This document shows positions 50,993 through 60,257 of a DNA stretch of 64,000 bases, piece after piece. Below the pieces are notes generated by a model. It worked only from the letters and a program-made list of their open reading frames with translations. It ran no database searches and was not told where the DNA came from. The DNA is taken from NCBI RefSeq assembly GCF_900156805.1, contig NZ_FTOQ01000001.1, forward strand, positions 682,001 through 746,000, in the 5' to 3' direction. Made by a program: the position numbers and the translations under genes. The DNA is from Roseivivax lentus (GTDB taxonomy: Bacteria; Pseudomonadota; Alphaproteobacteria; Rhodobacterales; Rhodobacteraceae). Numbering within the stretch: position 1 is the stretch's first letter; each line of letters opens with the position of its first letter.

Positions 50993-51066
50993 TCCGAATT
51001 TCCTGAATGAGGGGCATGTGGGAAGTAAAACCTCGATGGCGTACTTTGGTTTCGCATGAAACAGCG

Positions 51067-51600
51067 TCAGGTTTCGCCCGGCGGTATCCTGCCCAAAACC
51101 CCCCTGCGCGTCGCGATCATCGGCAAGATCGGGCCCCAGCGCGTGTCGCGCGGCGGCCCGACGGCGCGGAAGTCCAGTTTTTCGTATGCGGCGATGGCCC
51201 GCCGGTTGTCGGGGTGCGGATCGGTCGCGATCAATGGCGCGCCACCGGCAAAAAGATCCGCCATCCGCGCGCCGACAAAGCCCGTGCCATGCCCGAGGCC
51301 CAGCATGTCCGGCCAGCCGATAAACTGGTCGATCCCGCGTGTGCCCTCGGGCAGCGTGTCGAAATGATGCCCCCCGTCCCAGCCATGCACGGTGTAATCC
51401 TGCATGACGGCGAAGGGGCGATTGTCGCGCGACACGATCCATGCCGCGACACGCGGATCGGCCCGGACGATCTCGGCTTCGGAGGGGGGCGGCCCCCACC
51501 ATTCCCGCACATGCGGCATCGACCGCCAGCGCAGGACCAATCCGCCATCCCCATGCGTGAGCGGTTGGAATGAATAGGTGCCATGCGCCGACCCTATCAT
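51067..51600 (-). CDS. GNAT acetyltransferase (AAC(6')-like)
   Basis: A 177-residue GNAT protein. YSFQPLTHGDGGLVLRWRSMPHVREWWG and RGIDQFIGWPDMLGLGHGTGFV follow the aminoglycoside 6'-acetyltransferase/siderophore-acetylase branch, with GLGHGTGF as the acetyl-CoA loop and PDNRRAIAAYEKLDF as the typical closing helix. Real substrates of chromosomal members are usually unknown, so resistance should not be assumed. ATG at 51600 is preferred; a GTG-like extension upstream would overlap the dnaE promoter. Divergent from dnaE. Confidence 0.8.
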   Translation of the reverse strand: MIGSAHGTYSFQPLTHGDGGLVLRWRSMPHVREWWGPPPSEAEIVRADPRVAAWIVSRDNRPFAVMQDYTVHGWDGGHHFDTLPEGTRGIDQFIGWPDMLGLGHGTGFVGARMADLFAGGAPLIATDPHPDNRRAIAAYEKLDFRAVGPPRDTRWGPILPMIATRRGVLGRIPPGET

Positions 51601-51695
51601 GCGCCGCCCGCGCGGGGCGATCAGCGCAGGCGCGACCTGTCGGACGGCCATTGATAGGGCTTTCCGCCCGCCCGGTCGCAGAATATGGTGTCGCC

Positions 51696-54600
51696 ATGGC
51701 CGATCCCCGATTCATTCACCTCCGTCTTCATACCGAATATTCCCTGCTCGAAGGGGCGATGCGGCTGAAGAAACTGCCGGGTCTCTGTGCCAAGGCGGGC
51801 ATGCCCGCCGTGGCCGTGACGGACACCAACAACCTCTTTGCCGCGCTCGAGTTTTCGGTGGGGGCGGCGGATGCGGGCATCCAGCCCATCATCGGGGCCT
51901 GCATCGATCTGCGCTTCGTCGAGCCCGGCCCCGGAGAGCGGCCGCGCGATCCGGCCCCGGTGGTGCTTCTGGCCCAGACGGAGCGGGGCTACGAGCACCT
52001 GATGAAGCTCAATTCCTGCCTCTACCTGCGCGGCGACGGCGAGCTTGCGCATGTCACGCTCGACGAGCTCGAGGCGCATTCCGAGGATCTGATCTGCCTC
52101 TCGGGCGGGCCGGACGGGCCGGTGGGGCGGCTCTTGCGCAATGGCAGCCGGGGCGCGGCCGAGGCGCTGATGGTGCGGCTTCACGCGATCTTCGGTGACC
52201 GGCTTTACGTCGAGCTGCAGCGCCATCCGGGCGAGGACGGGCTGCCCGAGGCCGAACGCCAGACCGAGCGCGGCCTGATCGAGATGGCCTATGCGATGGG
52301 CCTGCCGCTGGTGGCCACCAACGACGTCTATTTCCCGCAGGCCAAGATGTACGAGGCGCATGATGCGCTGATCTGCATCTCCGAGGGCGCCTATGTGGAC
52401 CAGCAGGAGCCGCGCCGTCGCCTGACGCCGCAGCATTACTTCAAGACGCCCGAAGAGATGGTGACGCTCTTCGCGGATCTGCCCGAGGCGGTGGAGAACA
52501 CCGTCGAGATCGCCCGCCGCTGCGCCTTCATGGCCTACCGGCGCGATCCGATCCTGCCGCGCTTTGCCGATGACGAGGTCGACGAGCTGCGCCGCCAGGC
52601 CAAGGAGGGGCTCGCCGCGCGGCTCGCGGTCATCCCGCATGCAACCTCGGTTGAGGAATACGAAAAACGGCTCGAATTCGAGCTCGGCATCATCGAGGGG
52701 ATGGGCTTTCCGGGCTATTTCCTGATCGTGGCCGATTTCATCAAATGGGCCAAGGATCACGACATCCCGGTGGGGCCGGGGCGCGGCTCGGGCGCGGGCA
52801 GCCTCGTGGCCTATGCGCTCACGATCACCGATCTCGATCCCCTGCGCTATTCGCTGCTGTTCGAGCGGTTCCTCAACCCCGAACGGGTCTCGATGCCGGA
52901 CTTCGACATCGACTTCTGCATGGACCGCCGCGAAGAGGTGATCCGCTATGTCCAGGAGAAGTACGGACGCGACAAGGTGGGCCAGATCATCACCTTCGGT
53001 GCGCTGCTGTCGAAGGCCGCGGTGCGCGATGTGGGCCGCGTGCTGCAGATGCCTTACGGGCAGGTGGACCGGCTGTCGAAGATGATCCCCGTCGAGGGGG
53101 TGAAGCCCGTCTCGATCGAGAAGGCGCTCGCGGACGAGCCGCGGCTGCGCGAAGAGGCCCGCAACGAGGAGGTCGTGGACCGTCTGCTGACCTACGGCCA
53201 GCAGGTTGAGGGGCTCTTGCGGAACGCCTCCACCCATGCTGCGGGCGTGGTGATCGGGGATCGGCCATTGGATGAGCTGGTGCCGCTCTACCAGGATCCG
53301 CGTTCGGACATGCCCGCGACCCAGTTCAATATGAAATGGGTGGAACAGGCGGGGCTCGTGAAGTTCGACTTTCTGGGCCTCAAGACGCTGACGGTGATCC
53401 AGAACGCCATCGACCTCATTCACAAGGGCGGGCGTCCCTTGCACATCGCGGAGGACGGGGCAGAGATCTACGCGCCCTTCGAAGGGGCCGAGAACGATAT
53501 CGGGCAGATCCCGCTCGATGACGAAAAGACCTACGCGCTTTATGCCAAGGCCAAGACCGTCGCGGTGTTCCAAGTGGAAAGCTCGGGCATGATGGATGCG
53601 CTCAAGCGCATGAAGCCCGACTGCATCGAGGACATCATCGCGCTCGTCGCGCTGTACCGGCCCGGCCCGATGGAGAACATCCCGAAATTCTGCGAGGTCA
53701 AGAACGGCCTATCGGAGCGTGATACGCTGCACCCGTCGATCGATCATATCCTCGACGAGACGCAGGGCATCATCGTATACCAGGAACAGGTGATGCAGAT
53801 CGCGCAGGAGATGGCGGGCTATTCCTTGGGCGGTGCGGACCTTCTGCGGCGCGCCATGGGCAAGAAGATCCAGGCGGCGATGGATGCCGAACGGCCCAAG
53901 TTCCTCGCCGGCGCCAAGGAGAACGGCGTCGACAAGGACAAGGCCACCGAGGTCTGGAACCTTCTCGACAAGTTCGCCAATTACGGCTTCAACAAGTCCC
54001 ACGCGGCGGCCTATGCGGTGGTGAGTTACCAGACCGCATGGCTCAAGGCGAACCACCCCGTGGAGTTCATGGCGGGGGTCATGAACTGCGATATCCACCT
54101 GACCGACAAGCTCGCGGTCTATTTCGAAGAGGTGAAGAAGGGGCTGGGCCTGCCCTGGGTGCCGCCTTGCGTGAACCGCTCGCAGGCGACTTTCGATGTG
54201 AAGGACGGCGCGCTCGTCTATGCGCTGGGCGCGTTGAAGAATGTGGGGCTCGACGCGATGCGCCTCATCGTCGAGGGACGCGGCGGGGCGGCTCCTCCGC
54301 CCGGGCGGGCGTCCTCGCAGGACGCGGCGAAGACGCCGGATACGGCGGAGGAGCGGCCCTTCGCCACGATCTTCGATCTCGCCCGCCGCGTCGATCTCAA
54401 GCGGATCGGCAAGCGGCCGCTGGAAATGCTGGCGCGCGCCGGGGCCTTCGACCAGCTCGACCCGAACCGGCGCCGGATCTTCGAAAGCCTCGATGCGCTG
54501 ACCGGCTATTCCGCGGCGATCCACGAGCAGAAGGCCTCGGCGCAGGTGTCGCTCTTCGGCGAGGCGGGCGAGGATCTGCCGGAACCGCGGCTGGCGCCGG

Positions 54601-55259
54601 TGAACGACTGGCTGCCGGCGGAGCGGCTGGCCGAGGAATTCAAGGCGGTGGGCTTCTACCTCTCGGGCCATCCGCTCGACGATTACATGCCCGCGTTGAA
54701 GCGCGAGGGCGTGCTGACCCTCGACGAGGTGATGAAGAAGGCCGAGGCCGGTCCGTGCCTTGCCAAGCTCGCGGGCTCCGTCGCCGGACGGCAGGAACGC
54801 AAATCGGCGCGCGGCAACCGCTTCGCCTTCTGCCAGCTGTCCGATCCGACCGGCGCCTACGAGGTCACGCTTTTCTCCGAGACGCTCGAGAAGAGCCGCG
54901 AGCATCTGGAGACCGGCGCCAAGGTCGTCGTCACCGTAGAGGCGACGATGGAAAGCGACCAGCTGAAGCTGCTCGGGCGGTCCGTGAGCCTGGCCGATCC
55001 GCTCATCGCCAAGGCCGGGGCTTCGGGGCTGCGCATCTTCGTCGAGGACCGCGCGGCGATCCCGCAGATCGCCTCGGTGCTGAGCCGGGCCGCCGATCAA
55101 TTGCCGAAGGCGAGCCGCGGGCCGATCCATCTGTGCCTGAGCGCGCAGGGCCTGCCGGGCGAAGTGGAAATCGACCTCGAGGAGCCGTTTCCCGTCACCC
55201 CGGAGATCAAGGGCGCGATCAAGTCGCTGTCGGGTATCATGGACGTGGTGGAGTTCTGA
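51696..55259 (+). CDS. dnaE: DNA polymerase III alpha subunit DnaE
   Basis: A 1187-residue replicative polymerase subunit (DnaE1 type). The PHP domain opens with FIHLRLHTEYSLLEGAM. The catalytic aspartates Asp402 and Asp404 are in PDFDIDF, the third in the later palm region, and GPGRGSGAGSLVAYAL is the PolIII-specific glycine-rich loop. Finger, beta-binding and OB domains follow to residue 1187. The ATG at 51696 starts MADPRFIHLRLH; the frame is open further up but non-coding. An in-frame insertion of about 24 residues (RGGAAPPPGRASSQDAAK...) near residue 868 carries the palindromic structure at 54291-54354. Confidence 0.96.
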   Translation: MADPRFIHLRLHTEYSLLEGAMRLKKLPGLCAKAGMPAVAVTDTNNLFAALEFSVGAADAGIQPIIGACIDLRFVEPGPGERPRDPAPVVLLAQTERGYEHLMKLNSCLYLRGDGELAHVTLDELEAHSEDLICLSGGPDGPVGRLLRNGSRGAAEALMVRLHAIFGDRLYVELQRHPGEDGLPEAERQTERGLIEMAYAMGLPLVATNDVYFPQAKMYEAHDALICISEGAYVDQQEPRRRLTPQHYFKTPEEMVTLFADLPEAVENTVEIARRCAFMAYRRDPILPRFADDEVDELRRQAKEGLAARLAVIPHATSVEEYEKRLEFELGIIEGMGFPGYFLIVADFIKWAKDHDIPVGPGRGSGAGSLVAYALTITDLDPLRYSLLFERFLNPERVSMPDFDIDFCMDRREEVIRYVQEKYGRDKVGQIITFGALLSKAAVRDVGRVLQMPYGQVDRLSKMIPVEGVKPVSIEKALADEPRLREEARNEEVVDRLLTYGQQVEGLLRNASTHAAGVVIGDRPLDELVPLYQDPRSDMPATQFNMKWVEQAGLVKFDFLGLKTLTVIQNAIDLIHKGGRPLHIAEDGAEIYAPFEGAENDIGQIPLDDEKTYALYAKAKTVAVFQVESSGMMDALKRMKPDCIEDIIALVALYRPGPMENIPKFCEVKNGLSERDTLHPSIDHILDETQGIIVYQEQVMQIAQEMAGYSLGGADLLRRAMGKKIQAAMDAERPKFLAGAKENGVDKDKATEVWNLLDKFANYGFNKSHAAAYAVVSYQTAWLKANHPVEFMAGVMNCDIHLTDKLAVYFEEVKKGLGLPWVPPCVNRSQATFDVKDGALVYALGALKNVGLDAMRLIVEGRGGAAPPPGRASSQDAAKTPDTAEERPFATIFDLARRVDLKRIGKRPLEMLARAGAFDQLDPNRRRIFESLDALTGYSAAIHEQKASAQVSLFGEAGEDLPEPRLAPVNDWLPAERLAEEFKAVGFYLSGHPLDDYMPALKREGVLTLDEVMKKAEAGPCLAKLAGSVAGRQERKSARGNRFAFCQLSDPTGAYEVTLFSETLEKSREHLETGAKVVVTVEATMESDQLKLLGRSVSLADPLIAKAGASGLRIFVEDRAAIPQIASVLSRAADQLPKASRGPIHLCLSAQGLPGEVEIDLEEPFPVTPEIKGAIKSLSGIMDVVEF
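54291..54354. repeat. Nested palindromic insertion within dnaE
   Basis: Outer arms GCTCCTCCGCC (54291-54301) and GGCGGAGGAGC (54344-54354) enclose an inner hairpin GCGTCCT (54309-54315) with AGGACGC (54319-54325) around CGC. The 64 bases stay in frame and encode a Pro/Ala/Ser-rich segment absent, as far as I recall, from relatives' DnaE, where VEGRG runs almost directly into RPFAT. Confidence 0.7.
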
Positions 55260-55341
55260 GGCGGGCCGCGGCCCCGGCGCGACGCCGCCGGGCGGCTTGT
55301 CCCCCGAGGCCCCCCGGGCTAGGAAGCAGAACCACCCCTTG

Positions 55342-56283
55342 ATGAGGTCCGCCTTGCGCTGCGCCCCGATCCTGTGCTGTCTCGCCCTTGCCCTCTCCGC
55401 CTGCGGGATCGCGCCCGAACCCGGTGCCGAAGGCGACGTGCCGACCCTGTCAGGTCTCGAGCTTGCGGACGAGGCGGGTCAGGCCGAGATCGCCGCGCGC
55501 CCCGCGGAAGCCGCGCCCGAGGCCGCCGACACGCCCCTTTCGGAGGCCGCGGGGGTCGGCGGGCGCCCGGCCGCGACCCCGGGCGATGCGGCCCCCGAGG
55601 GTTGGCTTCTGGGCTTCTTCCGGAACCGCGCGGATGCCGCATCCGCGCCCGCCCCGACCGCCGCTGACCGGGCGCGCGACAGCGTCCTTGCGAGCCTGCC
55701 CGCGGAAAGCCGCGTGGCGCCCCCCGATGCACCGGCCGATGAGAGCGGGGGCACTGGATTTTTCTCTGGGCTCTTCGGCGGTGGCGGCGCCACGGTGCCG
55801 TCCGCCCGCTCCGAGGTGGGGCCCAACGAAGCGGTGCCCTTCGGCGCGCTCGCCCGGCTCTGCGGCGTGGATGTGGGGCGCCTGGCCAGCGCCATCGAAC
55901 GGCACGAGCGGTACCGTCTCTATGACAGCGCGCCGGGGCAGACCGGCCCGCGCAATTGGTACATCACCGGCTTCGACGATGGCTGCGCGCGCCAGTTCAC
56001 CGCCGCCCTGGCGCTGTTCGGGACGGTCGAGACCCACGAGAGCCTGCGCTACGGCGCCGCCGCGGGCGACCTGCCGATGACCGCGACCGACGAGGCCTAC
56101 AAGGACGTGAAGTCGCGCATCTGCCGGGTCGGGCGCAGCCAGCCCTGCGGGTCCCGCCTGGGGCGGCTCGACCGGACCAGCGTCTTCGTGACGGTCTACG
56201 AGCGCTTCGGCGGCAATGCGCGCTGGATGAACGCCTTCCTGCATGACGGGGACGTGGCGGCGACGGATATCGCCTCCAATTGA
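55342..56283 (+). CDS. Putative lipoprotein of unknown function
   Basis: A 313-residue exported protein. The signal peptide ends in a lipobox, LALSACG (Cys about residue 21), so it is probably lipid-anchored. Residues ~25-155 are low-complexity and Ala/Pro/Glu-rich; the C-terminal ~150 residues form a compact domain with paired cysteines (FGALARLCGVD, FDDGCARQ, KSRICRVGRSQPCGS) and FVTVYERFGGNARW. I do not recognise the domain. ATG at 55342 is selected because it gives the signal peptide; the frame is open 45 bases upstream. Confidence 0.75.
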   Translation: MRSALRCAPILCCLALALSACGIAPEPGAEGDVPTLSGLELADEAGQAEIAARPAEAAPEAADTPLSEAAGVGGRPAATPGDAAPEGWLLGFFRNRADAASAPAPTAADRARDSVLASLPAESRVAPPDAPADESGGTGFFSGLFGGGGATVPSARSEVGPNEAVPFGALARLCGVDVGRLASAIERHERYRLYDSAPGQTGPRNWYITGFDDGCARQFTAALALFGTVETHESLRYGAAAGDLPMTATDEAYKDVKSRICRVGRSQPCGSRLGRLDRTSVFVTVYERFGGNARWMNAFLHDGDVAATDIASN

Positions 56284-56529
56284 GCCCGCTTGCAGCGGGC
56301 GCTTGTCTGGCGGGCTGATCCTGGGCGGATCATCCCGCGGATCGGGGCGTGGCCCCGAACCCCGGGCGACATTCCGGAAAGATGAAGCGGGGGAGGGAGC
56401 GCCGGGTGGCCGGGGCGCCCGGCCCGGGCTGCGGGACCCGCCCGGGTGGCAAAGGGGGGATCCGGGGGAGCCGGGGATGCGGCTGCGGCGTTTGGTTGCC
56501 CGGCCCGCGCGAGGGCGCGAGCGGACCGC
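56284..56529. other. Gap between lipoprotein gene and slyX
   Basis: 246 bases with no gene, between convergent stops. It contains a GGGGCGTGGCCCC hairpin (56343-56355) and the sequence ATTCCGGAAAGATGAAGC (around 56370), which resembles the AT-rich core of a common Rhodobacteraceae intergenic element. No clear terminator T-run. Confidence 0.4.
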
Positions 56530-56736
56530 TCAGTAATGCGGCGGGCGTTCGTCGCCGTAGAGATGCGCGCCCGAGCCGTCGGCATCGCGGCTGGCTTCCC
56601 GGCGCATCAGCAGCTCGACCTTGCCCGAGAGCGTGTCGATCGTGCGATCCTGCCGCGCGACCACGTCCGAGAGGTCTTCGATCTGGGCGATGAGATGGGC
56701 GAGGCGTTCCTCGATCCGGTCGATGGCATCCGTCAT
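56530..56736 (-). CDS. slyX: SlyX family protein
   Basis: A 68-residue protein whose first ~45 residues form one amphipathic coiled coil with heptads of Ile/Leu (IDRIEERLAHLIAQIEDLSD and onwards), followed by the conserved proline-rich end GDERPPHY. This is the SlyX family, widespread and of unknown function. ATG at 56736 follows GGAGACAGC. It is divergent from hisS with 94 bases between. Confidence 0.88.
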   Translation of the reverse strand: MTDAIDRIEERLAHLIAQIEDLSDVVARQDRTIDTLSGKVELLMRREASRDADGSGAHLYGDERPPHY

Positions 56737-56830
56737 GCTGTCTCCTTCGGCGGCGCAGCTTGCCCCCGGCGGGCGGAGGGGCTAGGGAGTGCCGCGCGCG
56801 AACACCCCCTCTCAGCCCGAGACATACACC

Positions 56831-58354
56831 ATGGCCAAAGCGAAGAAACAGCCCCGACCGAAGGCGGAGACGCCGAAGGGTTTCCGCGACTATTTCGGCG
56901 CCGATGTGACCGAACGGCAGGCCATGCTGGCCGAGATCGCCGCGGTTTATCACCGCTACGGCTTCGACGCGCTGGAAAGTGCGGCGGTGGAGACGGTCGA
57001 GGCGCTGGGCAAGTTCCTGCCCGATGTGGACCGGCCCAATGCGGGCGTCTTCGCCTGGCAGGAGGGCGAGGAAGAGGGCAAGGGCGACTGGCTCGCGCTG
57101 CGCTACGACCTGACCGCCCCCCTGGCGCGGGTCTATGCTCAGCACCGCAACGACCTGCCGACGCCCTATCGCCGCTACGCCATGGGCCCCGTCTGGCGCA
57201 ACGAAAAGCCCGGGCCGGGGCGGTACCGGCAGTTCTATCAATGCGATGCGGATACGGTGGGCGCGCCGTCCGTGGCTGCGGATGCAGAGATCTGCGCCAT
57301 GCTCTGCGATGCGCTCGAGGCGGTGGGTATCCCGCGCGGCGATTACGTGGTGCGGGTGAACAACCGAAAGGTGTTGGAAGGCGTTTTAGATTTTGCGGGT
57401 CTAGAGCCTGAAAGCCCAGCCAGAGCCGACGTAATGCGGACGATGGATAAATTCGACAAGGTCGGTAAGCAAGGGGTGATGGAACTGCTCACCTTTGGCA
57501 GAAATGACCAATCTGGGGCAGTGATTCCCGGTGTTGGGTTGCCGGATATCCAAGCTGCTAAAATTGCCCAATATCTCACACAAGAGTCTGTACCGCCGCG
57601 TGAAGACCGTGCGGATGCGCACGGCGAACTGAATGAGCGCCGTTTGAGCTCCATGCGTGCTGCGGTAGGCGACTCACCCACAGGGAAAGAAGGCGTTGCT
57701 GAGTTGGAGGAAATTGCCCGTCTTCTGAAAGCTCAGGGGTATGGTGAAGACAGAGTAGTAATCGACTCGTCCGTGGTCCGGGGCCTCGGTTATTACACCG
57801 GCCCGGTCTTCGAGGCCGAGCTAACCTTCGAGATCCTCGACGAGAAGGGCCGCGCGCGCCAGTTCGGCTCGGTCGCAGGCGGCGGGCGCTATGACGACCT
57901 CGTCAAGCGCTTCACAGGGCAGGCCGTGCCCGCCACGGGTGTGTCGATCGGCGTCGACCGGCTGCTGGCGGCGCTGCGCGAGAAGGGTCGCATCGGCGGC
58001 GAGGCGCAGGGCCCCGTCGTCGTCACCGTCATGGATCGCGCGCGCATGGCCGAGTACCAGACCATGGTGGCCGAGCTGCGCGATGCGGGCATCCGCGCCG
58101 AGGTCTATCTCGGCAATCCGAAGAATTTCGGCAACCAGCTCAAATATGCCGACAAGCGCGGCGCGCCGGTTGCGATCATCGCCGGGTCCGACGAGTTCGC
58201 CCAGGGCATCGTGCAGATCAAGGACCTCGTGCTCGGGGCCAAGATCGCCGAGACCGCGACGCTCGAGGAATGGCAGGAACGCCCCTCGCAATTCGAAGTG
58301 CCGCGGGACGGGATGGTTGCGAAGGTGCAAGAGATCCTGGGCAGCCAGCGATGA
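56831..58354 (+). CDS. hisS: Histidyl-tRNA synthetase
   Basis: A 507-residue class II synthetase that charges tRNA-His. Motif 2 is [18 protein letters not shown], the histidine-binding HisA blocks are [10 protein letters not shown] and AGGGRYDDL, and the anticodon-binding domain fills the C-terminus ([18 protein letters not shown]). The segment 57361-57780, exactly the insertion domain between motif 2 and HisA, has a G+C content near 54% by hand count against 62-68% in the adjoining 60-base blocks, and uses TTA and CTA leucine codons rare elsewhere. The reading frame is intact. First gene of hisS-hisZ-hisG; the stop overlaps hisZ (ATGA). Confidence 0.95.
   Translation: MAKAKKQPRPKAETPKGFRDYFGADVTERQAMLAEIAAVYHRYGFDALESAAVETVEALGKFLPDVDRPNAGVFAWQEGEEEGKGDWLALRYDLTAPLARVYAQHRNDLPTPYRRYAMGPVWRNEKPGPGRYRQFYQCDADTVGAPSVAADAEICAMLCDALEAVGIPRGDYVVRVNNRKVLEGVLDFAGLEPESPARADVMRTMDKFDKVGKQGVMELLTFGRNDQSGAVIPGVGLPDIQAAKIAQYLTQESVPPREDRADAHGELNERRLSSMRAAVGDSPTGKEGVAELEEIARLLKAQGYGEDRVVIDSSVVRGLGYYTGPVFEAELTFEILDEKGRARQFGSVAGGGRYDDLVKRFTGQAVPATGVSIGVDRLLAALREKGRIGGEAQGPVVVTVMDRARMAEYQTMVAELRDAGIRAEVYLGNPKNFGNQLKYADKRGAPVAIIAGSDEFAQGIVQIKDLVLGAKIAETATLEEWQERPSQFEVPRDGMVAKVQEILGSQR
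57361..57780 (+). other. Low-GC mosaic segment inside hisS
   Basis: About 420 bases (codons for [15 protein letters not shown] to VVIDSSVV) with clearly lower GC and different codon choice, with abrupt edges near 57360 and 57770. It corresponds to one structural domain, the HisRS insertion domain. The best reading is homologous replacement from a lower-GC relative. Confidence 0.75.
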
Positions 58355-59433
58355 GCACAGGGGCCGCGCGGGACCGGGCCATGATGCTCAGGGACGGCTT
58401 CGCGGGCCAGGGCGCGGAGGTGATCGACTGCGCCATCCTGCAGCCCGCCGAGACGCTGCTCGACCTTTACGGCGAGGATATCCGCGCGCGCGCCTATGTC
58501 ACGCAGGACCCCGCGCGGGGCGAACGGATGCTGCGCCCGGATTTTACCGTGCCGGTGGTGCAGATGCACATGGCCGAGGGCGCCGAGCCCGCACGCTACA
58601 CCTATGCGGGCGAGGTCTTCCGCCGGCAGGAGGACCATCCCGAGCGCGCCTCGGAATACCTGCAGGTGGGCTTCGAGGTCTTCGACCGCGCCGATCCCGA
58701 AGCCGCCGATGCGGAGGTCTTCGTGGCGATCCGCGATGCGCTGGGCGCGCTGCCGGTCCGCGCCGTGACAGGCGATATCGGCGTGCTGACGGCAGCGGTG
58801 GCGGGGCTCGACACCTCCGAGGCGCGGCGCGCCGCGCTGATGCGGCATATCTGGCGGCCGAAGCGGTTCCGCGCGCTTCTGGCGCGCTATGCCGGCAAGA
58901 CGCCCGTGCCCGAGGGGCGCGCGGCGCTGCTGGCGGCGGCGGATCCCATGGCGGGGGCGGGGCCGCTGATCGGGCTGCGCTCACGCGAGGAGATCGCCGC
59001 GCGGATCGAGACGCTGCGCGCCGATGCCGCCGAGCCCCCCATCGCCAAATCCGAGATCGAGATGATCGACGAACTGCTCTCGGTGGCCGAGACCTGTCCC
59101 TTCGCGCTCGAGCATCTCAAGCATATCGCGATGGATTTCCCGGTGCTGCGCGACGCGGTCGCCCGGTTCGAGCGGCGCTGCGACGCGCTTTCCGCGCGCG
59201 GCGTCGACGTGGACGCGCTGATGTTCGAGGCCTCCTACGGGCGGACCTCGATGGAATATTATGACGGCTTCGTCTTCGGCTTCGGTGCCGAGGCGCGGCC
59301 CGACCTGCCGCCGGTGGCCAGCGGCGGGCGCTACGACGCGCTGACCGCGCGGCTGGGCGCGGGCCGGTCGATCCCGGCGGTGGGCGGCGTGATCCGGCCC
59401 GACCTGACCCTGATGCTGGAGTGTGGGGTATGA
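58351..59433 (+). CDS. hisZ: ATP phosphoribosyltransferase regulatory subunit HisZ
   Basis: A 360-residue HisRS-like protein without aminoacylation function. The class II core is recognisable ([39 protein letters not shown]), but no anticodon-binding domain follows. HisZ joins the short HisG to make the active, histidine-inhibited ATP phosphoribosyltransferase, the first enzyme of histidine synthesis. Start and stop both overlap neighbours by four bases (ATGA), so hisS, hisZ and hisG are translationally coupled. The frame opens 81 bases earlier inside hisS. Confidence 0.93.
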   Translation: MSTGAARDRAMMLRDGFAGQGAEVIDCAILQPAETLLDLYGEDIRARAYVTQDPARGERMLRPDFTVPVVQMHMAEGAEPARYTYAGEVFRRQEDHPERASEYLQVGFEVFDRADPEAADAEVFVAIRDALGALPVRAVTGDIGVLTAAVAGLDTSEARRAALMRHIWRPKRFRALLARYAGKTPVPEGRAALLAAADPMAGAGPLIGLRSREEIAARIETLRADAAEPPIAKSEIEMIDELLSVAETCPFALEHLKHIAMDFPVLRDAVARFERRCDALSARGVDVDALMFEASYGRTSMEYYDGFVFGFGAEARPDLPPVASGGRYDALTARLGAGRSIPAVGGVIRPDLTLMLECGV

Positions 59434-60122
59434 GCGTGAAACTCGGCGTGCCCTCCAAGGGCCGGCTGATGCAGAAGACCTTCGACTGGTTCGGCGCGCG
59501 CGGCATCACGCTGGCACGCACCGGATCGGAGCGGGAATATGCAGGCCGCGTGGACGGCATCGACAACGTGCAGCTGGTGCTTCTGTCGGCCAGCGAGGTG
59601 CCGCGCGAACTGGCCGCGGGCCGCATCCATCTGGGCGTGACCGGCACCGACCTCGTGCGCGAGAAGCTGGTGCAATGGGACCAGAAGGTGGAGCCGCTGG
59701 CGGAACTCGGCTTCGGCGAGGCGAACCTGATCGTCGCGGTGCCGCAGGCTTGGGTCGACGTCGACACGCTCGACGATCTCGATGCCGCCGCCGCGGCCTT
59801 CCGCGCGCGACACGGCTTCCGGCTGCGGATCGCGACGAAGTATCACCGGCTGGTGCGGGAATACCTGCGCGAGGGCGGCGTCGCCGATTACGCGCTCGTG
59901 GACAGCCAGGGGGCGACCGAGGGCACGGTGAAGAACCTGACCGCCGAGGCCATCGCCGACATCACCTCCTCGGGCGACACGTTGCGCGCCAATCACCTCA
60001 AGGTCCTGCGCGAGGCGCCGATCCTCGAAAGCCAGGCCACGCTGTTCCGCGCGCGGCGGGCGGAACTGAGCGACGATGCCCGGGCGACGCTGGCCGAACT
60101 GATCCAAAAGCTCGGTCTCTGA
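59430..60122 (+). CDS. hisG: ATP phosphoribosyltransferase catalytic subunit HisG (short form)
   Basis: A 230-residue short-form HisG that condenses ATP and PRPP in the first step of histidine synthesis. KLGVPSKGRLMQKT is the N-terminal signature, LGVTGTDLVREK the middle block and DYALVDSQGATEGTVKNL the PRPP-binding loop region. It lacks the C-terminal regulatory domain of long HisG, which agrees with the adjacent hisZ. ATG at 59430 overlaps the hisZ stop. Two small hairpins follow (60135-60150 and 60155-60170), without a T-run. Confidence 0.94.
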   Translation: MSVKLGVPSKGRLMQKTFDWFGARGITLARTGSEREYAGRVDGIDNVQLVLLSASEVPRELAAGRIHLGVTGTDLVREKLVQWDQKVEPLAELGFGEANLIVAVPQAWVDVDTLDDLDAAAAAFRARHGFRLRIATKYHRLVREYLREGGVADYALVDSQGATEGTVKNLTAEAIADITSSGDTLRANHLKVLREAPILESQATLFRARRAELSDDARATLAELIQKLGL

Positions 60123-60185
60123 GCCGGGGGATGTCCCCTGTTTTCAGGGGGTTGGCCGGAGATATCCGGCAATTCCGGAAACCTC

Positions 60186-60203
60186 TTTGACTCACGAGTC
60201 AAA
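60186..60203. promoter_or_regulatory. Palindrome TTTGACTC-AC-GAGTCAAA upstream of choX
   Basis: Perfect 8-bp arms with a 2-base centre, 55-72 bases upstream of the choX ATG. It is AT-richer than its surroundings and is well placed for an operator. The TTGA-N8-TCAA skeleton would suit a dimeric repressor such as a BetI-type TetR protein, but no regulator gene is adjacent. Confidence 0.5.
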
Positions 60204-60257
60204 AACCGCATGATCTGCGCCATGACGGCTAACCCCGAATATTGGGAGAGTATGACC

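Noticed and set aside
51067-51600. GNAT gene as an aminoglycoside resistance determinant
   Set aside because: The fold resembles AAC(6') enzymes, but chromosomal members with no mobile context usually have other substrates; nothing here supports resistance.
60135-60170. Two hairpins after hisG as a terminator
   Set aside because: Stems are short and neither is followed by a T-run, so termination cannot be supported.
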